DNA of 50,923 nucleotides, taken from positions 1 to 50,923 of the forward strand of contig JAFVXC010000031.1 of the NCBI GenBank assembly GCA_017501345.1, given 5' to 3'. This document shows, one piece after another, positions 1 through 4,596 of the stretch. Below the pieces are notes generated by a model. The model was not told the DNA's origin. It made no database searches and was given only the letters and a program-made list of their open reading frames with translations. The stretch comes from Clostridia bacterium (GTDB lineage: Bacteria; Bacillota_A; Clostridia; Oscillospirales; CAG-272). Every line of letters starts with the position of its first letter. The first letter of the stretch is position 1. The position numbers and the translations under genes are program-made.

Positions 1-100
1 GGTATAAAATCGTGCGTTTCGTCAGTGCTATGCACGGGTTCTCGTCGACCTCTACCTTTGGTAAAACAAAAAGCCGATGCGATGCATCGACTTTTCGTTT
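1..100. repeat. 100-bp direct repeat, copy 1
   Basis: Positions 1-100 match 1769-1868 over 100 bp with a single difference (G at 38, A at 1806). Copy 2 lies two bases from the 3' end of tRNA-Trp and contains its terminator hairpin. Copy 1 has no tRNA beside it on the right, and the window starts at its left end, so it may extend further left. The two copies bracket a 1.67-kb accessory segment. Confidence 0.95.
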
Positions 101-265
101 GTGATACCCTTTCAAAATCGATCCGTACCGCAAGTTTTTTCAAAATCGATCCGCAGTTTTCGGTCGGTGGATAGACGTATCCCTTGGCGATGATGGGCGC
201 AAAAAGTTATCCGAGATCTGTCGGGCTTTTGCGCCATGCCTGTAAACGAAGCTATGTATTTGATT
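101..265. other. Non-coding stretch with a short direct repeat and a hairpin
   Basis: No gene is visible. A 16-bp direct repeat (TTTCAAAATCGATCCG) occurs at 110-125 and 138-153. A hairpin forms between GGCGCAAAA at 196-204 and TTTTGCGCC at 227-235. It has no clean T-tract, so I do not call it a terminator for the minus-strand gene whose stop is at 266. Confidence 0.6.
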
Positions 266-739
266 TCAAGAAAGCGTCAAAGCGTCTTCGATTTGCTTTT
301 TCCACTCCTTGTTGTGAGAAACAACTATTGCAATGGTTTTACCATTTGCACTAACTAAAATCTGATTTTTATTGGTTTTCACCGATTCTATTGTATTTGT
401 CGGTATTACGATTTCTTTTGTTGAAATATTTATCTTGTGAGGATAGAATTCAATGCCATTCTCTGTGAAAAACATCCAACCACCATTTCCGTTGATAGTT
501 GCTCCGCCATCACAAATTATTTTTCTTTCTTTTGCAATTTCTGTGCGCTTTTTATCGAACTTTTTTTCTTGATATTTAACAAAAAGAAATATCAAGAATG
601 CAAAAAGGAATCCACACAAAAATCCTGTGATTACTCCAAGCAACAAACTAAGCTGCCTAAGGCCAAATAAAATTCCCATTGGAACCCCGAACATTACTCC
701 AGTAAGCGCATATTCCTTTATTCCGTTTTTGTATGTCAT
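266..739 (-). CDS. Small membrane protein with a GRAM/PH-like C-terminal domain
   Basis: 157-aa protein. Two closely spaced hydrophobic helices occupy about residues 12-55 with a very short turn. A Lys/Glu-rich stretch (55-75) follows, then a beta-rich region (about 85-155) with the pattern of bacterial GRAM/PH-like domains: a 'FFTENGIEFYP' strand, a Pro-Thr turn, 'SVKTNKNQILV', and a final helix 'KEWKKQIEDAL'. Such proteins are membrane-associated with the second domain usually cytosolic; no enzymatic role can be assigned. The ATG at 739 is preceded by AAGGAGG and by a good promoter (769-797). The gene is visibly more AT-rich than the core genes from 2.2 kb onward, consistent with accessory origin. 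It sits inside the segment bracketed by the 100-bp direct repeats. The domain call comes from the residue pattern only. Confidence 0.7.
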   Translation of the reverse strand: MTYKNGIKEYALTGVMFGVPMGILFGLRQLSLLLGVITGFLCGFLFAFLIFLFVKYQEKKFDKKRTEIAKERKIICDGGATINGNGGWMFFTENGIEFYPHKINISTKEIVIPTNTIESVKTNKNQILVSANGKTIAIVVSHNKEWKKQIEDALTLS

Positions 740-768
740 ATTTTCCTCCTTAAAAATGGGTTTTTATT

Positions 769-797
769 ATTATATCACAAATCCGTGAATATTTCAA
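769..797 (-). promoter_or_regulatory. Sigma-A-type promoter of the gene at 739
   Basis: On the minus strand: -35 TTGAAA (797-792), 17-nt spacer, -10 TATAAT (774-769). The 19-bp block around the -10 (767-785) is repeated with one change at the promoter of the next accessory gene (1460-1478). Confidence 0.75.
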
Positions 798-819
798 CCG
801 TTTCACAATTGATTTCCGT

Positions 820-1004
820 AAAGGCTCCCTCCGGGAGGGAGCTGTCGCGAAGCGACTGAGGGAGAGCGCGTTACAATGAAGTTAATCAAAACGCAAAGTC
901 ACGCAGGCTCCTTCCGTCACGCTCCGCAGCGAACCCCCAAAGCTCATTTCATTCGCTTCAGGGAACCCCTGCCGCGTGCCACCTTCCTCTCGGAGGAAGG
1001 CTTT
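820..1004. repeat. Inverted-repeat element (MITE-like), no gene
   Basis: This fills most of the 354-bp gap between 739 and 1094. The left end (820-864) begins AAAGGCTCCCTCC and contains two hairpins: GCTCCCT/AGGGAGC, and GTCGC-GAA-GCGAC at 844-856. The right end (about 960-1004) carries CCTTCCTC-TCG-GAGGAAGG (982-1000) and ends GGCTTT. Read as reverse complement the right end begins AAAGCCTTCCTCC, so the ends are imperfect terminal inverted repeats. A related but shorter copy lies at 4283-4335. Short reading frames across it look spurious. Nothing else is visible from 1005 to 1093. Confidence 0.6.
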
Positions 1005-1093
1005 CGGCAGTTCGAATCCTTCGACTCGAAGAAAATCGAAAATGGATCTATGGAAATTCGAAAAAAGTTAGGCGCGAAAAAAGCGGAGAAATC

Positions 1094-1438
1094 TTATTGT
1101 TTCTCCTTTGCTGTGTTGATGGAGGCGATCAACATTCTGCGGATCGTTCCGCATTGATTATACAAATCTTTTGCAATCTCTCGATCCATCAATTCGGATT
1201 TTACAAACAATTCAAGCCAATATTCCGTTTCGTAGCACTCCTTTAGCGCAATTTGAAACTTGGCAACAAAGTCGGCTTTGCTATGAGCGTAATTCGCTTC
1301 GTGAACATTGGCGCCGATAGAGGTTGAGGAACGTTCCAACTGATTTACAAGCGAATAATGTCCTTTTACGCCATCGCACATTTTAATGATTTTAACCGCA
1401 AAATCTGTAGATAAATCACGAAGTTTGGAATCTGCCAT
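1094..1438 (-). CDS. Four-helix-bundle protein (S23/23S rRNA intervening-sequence family, Avd-like)
   Basis: 114-aa all-helical protein with the family layout: 'LRDLSTDFAVKIIKMCDGVKGHYSLVNQLERSSTSIGANVHEANYA' split across helices 1-2, then 'DFVAKFQIALKECYETEYWLELF' (helix 3) and a final helix with 'RRMLIAS'. The family (TIGR02436 type) includes proteins encoded inside 23S rRNA intervening sequences and is structurally related to Avd, the accessory protein of diversity-generating retroelements, which forms a basic pentameric barrel that binds nucleic acid. No reverse transcriptase or variable repeat is present here. The gene is monocistronic, starts at ATG 1438 with a weak ribosome site, and is read from the promoter at 1462-1490. 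The palindromic array at 1491-1667 begins right at that promoter. Family assignment is firm; function is unknown. Confidence 0.85.
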   Translation of the reverse strand: MADSKLRDLSTDFAVKIIKMCDGVKGHYSLVNQLERSSTSIGANVHEANYAHSKADFVAKFQIALKECYETEYWLELFVKSELMDREIAKDLYNQCGTIRRMLIASINTAKEKQ

Positions 1439-1461
1439 AGTAACACCGCTTTTCTGCCGTT

Positions 1462-1490
1462 ATTATATCATAAATCCGATGCTTTTTCAA
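1462..1490 (-). promoter_or_regulatory. Sigma-A-type promoter of the four-helix-bundle gene
   Basis: Minus strand: -35 TTGAAA (1490-1485), 17-nt spacer, -10 TATAAT (1467-1462). The -35 directly abuts the first GTGAAAT unit of the hairpin array. The -10 region is almost identical to that of the promoter at 769-797. Confidence 0.75.
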
Positions 1491-1667
1491 GTGAAATATT
1501 CGCCTTGCGCCGAATGTGATATGATTCCCTTCGGAAATTGTGAAATAATTCCCTTCAGTCGATGTGAAATAAAATTCGCCTCTTCACATTTGCGGAGCAA
1601 ATATTTCACAGCGAAGCTATTTCACATGGCGAAGCCATATTTCACTCGCCGAAGGCGAATTTCACTG
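1491..1667. repeat. Composite palindromic array of GTGAAAT/ATTTCAC units
   Basis: The left half consists of units that begin GTGAAAT or GTGATAT followed by ATTCGCC or ATTCCCTTC. The right half consists of units that end ATTTCAC, such as GCGAAGCTATTTCAC, GGCGAAGCCATATTTCAC and GCCGAAGGCGAATTTCAC. Left and right halves are mutually complementary, so the whole can fold into a long imperfect cruciform with nested small hairpins. It occupies part of the gene-free stretch 1439-1870. No protein is encoded. The layout resembles dispersed palindromic repeats of Clostridia, but copy number in this genome cannot be seen here. Confidence 0.75.
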
Positions 1668-1701
1668 AAAAAAGCCGTTTGCTTTCGCAAACGGCTTTTT
1701 T
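1668..1701. terminator. Bidirectional Rho-independent terminator
   Basis: Perfect 9-bp stem GCCGTTTGC (1674-1682) / GCAAACGGC (1687-1695), loop TTTC, flanked by six A on the left and six T on the right. It can therefore work on either strand. It closes the hairpin array on its right side. Confidence 0.85.
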
Positions 1702-1706
1702 CATAA

Positions 1707-1728
1707 CAGGGGCAGAAGGACGTCGAAC
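1707..1728 (-). pseudogene. Fragment of a tRNA-Trp 3' end
   Basis: 1707-1721 is identical to 1871-1885 (CAGGGGCAGAAGGAC). After one extra G the match continues with TCGAAC, the T-loop of tRNA-Trp. The match then stops, so only the acceptor 3' strand and part of the T-arm are present. It lies 40 bp left of repeat copy 2 and looks like a remnant of a second tRNA copy or an old attachment site. Confidence 0.65.
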
Positions 1729-1731
1729 TAA

Positions 1732-1749
1732 CCTCGCGCAAGCGCGAGG
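1732..1749. other. Perfect short hairpin
   Basis: CCTCGCGC (1732-1739) and GCGCGAGG (1742-1749) pair with a two-base loop. It lies between the tRNA fragment and repeat copy 2. There is no T-tract, and its role is unknown. Confidence 0.6.
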
Positions 1750-1768
1750 CGGCATAGCACGAAGAGAA

Positions 1769-1868
1769 GGTATAAAATCGTGCGTTTCGTCAGTGCTATG
1801 CACGGATTCTCGTCGACCTCTACCTTTGGTAAAACAAAAAGCCGATGCGATGCATCGACTTTTCGTTT
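1769..1868. repeat. 100-bp direct repeat, copy 2 (next to tRNA-Trp)
   Basis: 99 of 100 bases match 1-100. The copy ends two bases before the discriminator base of tRNA-Trp and includes the tRNA terminator at its right end. It also contains the small palindrome GTGC-TAT-GCAC. Confidence 0.95.
1831..1862 (-). terminator. Terminator of tRNA-Trp
   Basis: Read on the minus strand, a hairpin (CGATGC/GCATCG core extended by AAAG/CTTT with one mismatch, 1838-1862) is followed by a T-rich tract (complement of AAAACAAAAA, 1840-1831). The same hairpin exists in repeat copy 1. Confidence 0.75.
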
Positions 1869-1870
1869 TA

Positions 1871-1943
1871 CAGGGGCAGAAGGACTCGAACCCACGACCC
1901 TTGGTTTTGGAGACCAGTACTCTACCAACTGAGCTATACCCCT
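1871..1943 (-). tRNA. trnW: tRNA-Trp (CCA anticodon)
   Basis: On the minus strand the sequence folds as a cloverleaf: acceptor AGGGGTA/TGCCCCT, D-arm GCTCAGTTGGTAGAG, anticodon loop CTCCAAA (anticodon CCA) and T-arm with GGTTCGAGTCC. The discriminator is G. The 3' CCA is not encoded, so it must be added by a CCA-adding enzyme such as the one encoded at 10224-11453. A consensus promoter lies at 1977-2005 and a terminator follows inside the 100-bp repeat. Confidence 0.95.
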
Positions 1944-1976
1944 GTGTTTTTGTGTGCGGATTATCCGTACTCGGGT

Positions 1977-2005
1977 ATTATAACACATTCTTTTGCGTTT
2001 TGCAA
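1977..2005 (-). promoter_or_regulatory. Promoter of tRNA-Trp
   Basis: Minus strand: -35 TTGCAA (2005-2000), 17-nt spacer, -10 TATAAT (1982-1977). The tRNA 5' end is at 1943. Confidence 0.75.
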
Positions 2006-2114
2006 GGGGTTTTTTGAAATTTGTTTGAATTTCTTTGAAATCTTTTCTCGCTTTTTGCACGATTGCAGTATCGCGACTTCGTTTGAAAACTTTTTTTGAA
2101 TCTTGTATCTCCGG

Positions 2115-2143
2115 TTGAATCTTTTATCGTTTTATGTTATAAT
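2115..2143 (+). promoter_or_regulatory. Promoter of maf
   Basis: -35 TTGAAT (2115-2120), 17-nt spacer, -10 TATAAT (2138-2143), 65 bp upstream of the maf start. Confidence 0.65.
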
Positions 2144-2208
2144 AAACTGTAACGAAAACGATTCGGTGCCGCGCTCGGCGGCGAGTGATAAAAGAGTGTG
2201 AGATTGAT

Positions 2209-2808
2209 ATGGCTATGAAGATTGTTTTGGCATCGCGTTCGCCGCGACGGCGCGAGATCCTTATGGGGCTTGGACTGGATTTTGATATTGTCAGCGCGGA
2301 CTGCGACGAATCGTCTGCAGTCTCCGATCCTGCGCTTCTCGTACGGGAGCTTGCGCTTCGGAAGGGGCGCGCTACACGGGAGCTTTTGCAAGCGAATGGT
2401 GACCTTTCCGCGGACACCCTTATCATTGCCGCCGACACGGTCGTTTGTGTGGACGGTGAGGTCCTCGGAAAGCCTGCCGATGAAGCCGAGGCGATCTTGA
2501 TGCTCTCCCGTTTGTCGGGACGGTCGCACCGTGTGATCAGTGGTATTGCGCTTCTCTCGCAGGGGCGTGAGATCGCCGCTTCTGAGGAGACCGAGGTCTT
2601 CTTTTCGGAGATGCCCTCCCGAGAGATCGAGCGGTACGTTGCAACCGGTGAGCCGATGGACAAGGCGGGGGCGTACGCCGTGCAGGGCGGTGCATCCTTG
2701 TGGATCGAGCGCCTTTCGGGCGATTACTTCAACGTCGTTGGTCTGCCCGTGCATCGGCTCGACGTGCTCACGCGGGAATTTCTCGGATGCTCGCTGCTCG
2801 ATTTATGA
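2209..2808 (+). CDS. maf: Maf-family nucleoside triphosphate pyrophosphatase
   Basis: 199-aa protein, normal length for Maf. The N-terminal signature 'ASRSPRRREIL' (residues 8-18) supplies the Ser-Arg-Arg substrate site. 'IIAADTVVCVDGEVLGKP' and the C-terminal 'KAGAYAVQGGASLWI' plus 'GDYFNVVGLPVHRL' are diagnostic of the dTTP/UTP pyrophosphatase branch. The enzyme hydrolyses non-canonical or excess NTPs to NMP and PPi in the cytosol; Maf has also been linked to septum control in Bacillus. Start: ATG 2209 (MAMKIVLASRS) was chosen because the homologous region begins there. A GTG at 2185 would add eight residues, and ATG 2215 is also possible. The deacetylase gene follows 26 bp later and may be co-transcribed. 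Confidence 0.93.
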   Translation: MAMKIVLASRSPRRREILMGLGLDFDIVSADCDESSAVSDPALLVRELALRKGRATRELLQANGDLSADTLIIAADTVVCVDGEVLGKPADEAEAILMLSRLSGRSHRVISGIALLSQGREIAASEETEVFFSEMPSREIERYVATGEPMDKAGAYAVQGGASLWIERLSGDYFNVVGLPVHRLDVLTREFLGCSLLDL

Positions 2809-2834
2809 TGCGTTTCGGATGAAAGGAAAAGGAA

Positions 2835-3653
2835 TTGAGATTACATAGATACAGAAGATCGCTTGCGCTCCTTCTTGCGCTTTTGCTTTCTCTGCTCGCG
2901 TGCATCTCCTGCGACAAGGGGGATGGGAGCGGAGATGACTCCACGTCCGAGAATGTCGTGATGGCGGGGGATGATACCACCGAAGAATCGACCGCCGAGG
3001 AGACTGATGCGACACCGAAAAAGCGAATTGCTCTGACCTTTGACGACGGCCCTCAGCATTATGAGGAGCGCACGAAGGCGATCGTGGATGAGCTTGCAAA
3101 ATACGGCTTTACGGCGACCTTTTTCGTGGTTGGCAACCGTATTGCAGGCGGCGACGCGCTTCCCTATATGGTTGAGAAGGGCTGTGAGATCGGCATTCAC
3201 GGATTTACGCACAAGTTTTATTACGACAAATGCACCGACGAGCAATATGAGAACGAGATCGGTCAGACGCTTGATAAGATCCAAAAGCAGGTTCCCGGCT
3301 ACAACGTGCGCTTGATGCGCCCGATCGGCGGGCGGATCTCCGACGAGCGCCTCGCGGCATCGCCGTATTCGATCATTATGTGGAGCGTGGATTCGCAGGA
3401 TTGGGAACATAAATACTCGAAGGGTGACTCGAGTGAGGTTGCCGCCGAGAAGGTGAATGCGATCGTTGACAACGTGATGCGCGTGGTCAAGGACGGCGAC
3501 GTGATCCTGATGCACGATATCTACGAAAGCACTTACGACGCGACTGTGATCCTGCTCAAGCGGTTATACGAGGAGGGCTACGAGGTCGTGACCGTTTCCG
3601 AGCTGTTCGGAGACGAGCTCGAGGCAGGGCGGAGCTATCGTCGGAAGGGATGA
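2835..3653 (+). CDS. Polysaccharide deacetylase (NodB/CE4) lipoprotein
   Basis: 272-aa exported protein. A TTG start sits behind AAGGAAAAGGA. The N-terminus has Arg residues, a Leu-rich helix and a lipobox-like 'LLACISC', so it is probably membrane-anchored by Cys23 or Cys26. A Ser/Thr/Asp/Glu-rich spacer (27-60) precedes the NodB domain (64-260). CE4 motifs: 'TFDDGP' with D70/D71; 'HGFTH' with H122 and H126 as metal ligands; 'RPIGG' (162-166) instead of the common RPPxG; 'DSQDW' (186-190); and 'LMHD' with catalytic H227. The family removes N-acetyl groups from peptidoglycan, chitooligosaccharides or polysaccharide; the substrate here is unknown. The altered third motif may change the active-site groove. 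Confidence 0.9.
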   Translation: MRLHRYRRSLALLLALLLSLLACISCDKGDGSGDDSTSENVVMAGDDTTEESTAEETDATPKKRIALTFDDGPQHYEERTKAIVDELAKYGFTATFFVVGNRIAGGDALPYMVEKGCEIGIHGFTHKFYYDKCTDEQYENEIGQTLDKIQKQVPGYNVRLMRPIGGRISDERLAASPYSIIMWSVDSQDWEHKYSKGDSSEVAAEKVNAIVDNVMRVVKDGDVILMHDIYESTYDATVILLKRLYEEGYEVVTVSELFGDELEAGRSYRRKG

Positions 3654-3674
3654 GTCAAAGGATTCACCCCCTCC

Positions 3675-3782
3675 TCGAAAAGCCGTCGGCGGGCTTTTTC
3701 GGTAGGTGAAATCTGCAGTATTTCGCTGCAAAGACGGTGGGGGAGTGCTAGATGCGTTTACGCATCGGACTCCCCTTTTTTA
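3675..3782 (+). terminator. Terminator region of the maf-deacetylase unit
   Basis: Two hairpins. A weaker one is AAAAGCC/GGCTTTT (about 3675-3697). A strong one pairs GGGGAGT (3740-3746) with ACTCCCC (3769-3775), with an inner stem GATGCG-TTTA-CGCATC, followed by T7 at 3776-3782. Confidence 0.85.
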
Positions 3783-3803
3783 TGCAAAAATTGCTCCCGC
3801 CTA

Positions 3804-3832
3804 TTGACAAAAGAAAGGATTTGTGTTATGAT
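3804..3832 (+). promoter_or_regulatory. Promoter of the metal-response operon
   Basis: A near-perfect sigma-A promoter: -35 TTGACA (3804-3809), 17-nt spacer, -10 TATGAT (3827-3832). The operator palindrome begins four bases after the -10 and so overlaps the transcription start. Confidence 0.9.
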
Positions 3833-3835
3833 AAC

Positions 3836-3855
3836 ATTTGAACAGTTGTTCAAAT
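3836..3855. promoter_or_regulatory. ArsR/SmtB-family operator
   Basis: A perfect palindrome: ATTTGAAC (3836-3843), four-base centre AGTT, GTTCAAAT (3848-3855). It matches the imperfect 12-2-12 operator class bound by CadC, SmtB and related sensors (TTGAA-containing half sites). Its position at +1 implies that apo-repressor binding blocks transcription and that metal releases it. Confidence 0.9.
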
Positions 3856-3876
3856 ATAAATGTAAAGGAGACCGCC

Positions 3877-4269
3877 GTGACAGAAGAAAAATGCCCCGTG
3901 GAGGGGTGTGAGGAATTGGATGCTGCGCCGCATTGTGCAGACACGGTCGTGCACGATGCAGTTCTTATAGACGTGAGAGCGAGCATTCCTCCCGATGAGC
4001 ATTTGTATGCGCTTGCCGACCTTTACAAGGTCTTTGGAGATAGCACGCGCATTCGCATTTTGTACGCCCTCTTTGAGGCCGAGCTGTGCGTATGCGATAT
4101 TGCCGAGCTGCTCTCGATGAGCGTATCCGCAATCTCGCATCAGCTTCGCGTCCTGAAGCAGGCAAAGCTCGTACGATACCGCCGCGACGGAAAGACTGTC
4201 TATTACTCGCTTGCCGACGATCACGTCAGAGCGATCCTCGGTCAGGGGATGGAGCACGTCGAGGAGTGA
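3877..4269 (+). CDS. cadC: CadC-type ArsR/SmtB metal-sensing repressor
   Basis: 130-aa winged-helix repressor, predicted to bind the operator at 3836-3855 and to derepress the downstream export genes when Cd(II), Pb(II) or Zn(II) binds. The GTG start at 3877 has AAAGGAG six bases upstream; an in-frame TTG at 3838 would place coding sequence in the operator and is rejected. Both metal sites of the CadC class are visible. The alpha3N site has Cys6 and Cys11 in the N-terminal arm plus 'ELCVCD' with Cys71 and Cys73. The alpha5 site has Asp114, His116, His127 and Glu130, the same spacing as the SmtB zinc site. The recognition helix is 'MSVSAISHQLRVLKQAKLV' (81-99) and the wing follows at 'RDGKTVYY'. 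Metal identity is inferred from the ligand sets. Confidence 0.93.
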   Translation: MTEEKCPVEGCEELDAAPHCADTVVHDAVLIDVRASIPPDEHLYALADLYKVFGDSTRIRILYALFEAELCVCDIAELLSMSVSAISHQLRVLKQAKLVRYRRDGKTVYYSLADDHVRAILGQGMEHVEE

Positions 4270-4282
4270 GAGGACAGACGAG

Positions 4283-4335
4283 AAGCCCCCTCTCGCTCAG
4301 CCTGTGGCTGCCACCTCTCCCGGAGGGAGAGGCTT
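4283..4335. repeat. Short dispersed inverted-repeat element inside the metal operon
   Basis: It begins AAGCC and ends GGCTT. It contains CAGCC-TGT-GGCTG and CCTCTCCC-GGA-GGGAGAGG hairpins. In reverse complement it aligns with the left end of the element at 820-864 (both read ...CCTCCGGGAG...GCTGAG-GAG). It lies between cadC and the HMA gene, so it will be transcribed and could act as an mRNA processing or stability element. Confidence 0.65.
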
Positions 4336-4370
4336 ATACAGAAAAAGATATTTATAAAGGAGTCAACACA

Positions 4371-4592
4371 ATGAAGAAAACCTTTGAAATGGAAGAGCTC
4401 GACTGCGCACATTGCGCTTCGAAAATGGAGACTGCGATCGGTGCGATCGACGGTGTTGTATCGGCTTCGATCAACTTTTTTGCGCAGAAGCTGACGATCG
4501 AATTCGCGGACGGCGCGGACGAAAAGCGGATTATGAAGGAAGCGCAGAAGGCCTGCAAGAGGGTCGAGCCAGACTGCCGTATTCTTCTGTGA
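4371..4592 (+). CDS. Free-standing heavy-metal-associated (HMA) domain protein
   Basis: 73-aa single-domain HMA protein with the metal-binding motif 'DCAHC' (Cys12 and Cys15, Asp preceding) and the ferredoxin-like pattern beta-alpha-beta-beta-alpha-beta. DCxxC is typical of Zn/Cd/Pb-type HMA domains, whereas copper chaperones usually carry MxCxxC. The start ATG 4371 follows AAAGGAG. The stop is four bases before the ATPase start, and that ATPase has no N-terminal HMA domain. The protein is therefore probably the detached regulatory or delivery domain of the pump. It acts in the cytosol. Confidence 0.9.
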   Translation: MKKTFEMEELDCAHCASKMETAIGAIDGVVSASINFFAQKLTIEFADGADEKRIMKEAQKACKRVEPDCRILL

Positions 4593-4596
4593 GACG

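Noticed and set aside
876..1157. 93-aa plus-strand frame in the inverted-repeat element
   Set aside because: It translates the repeat arms and runs into the four-helix-bundle gene; no ribosome site.
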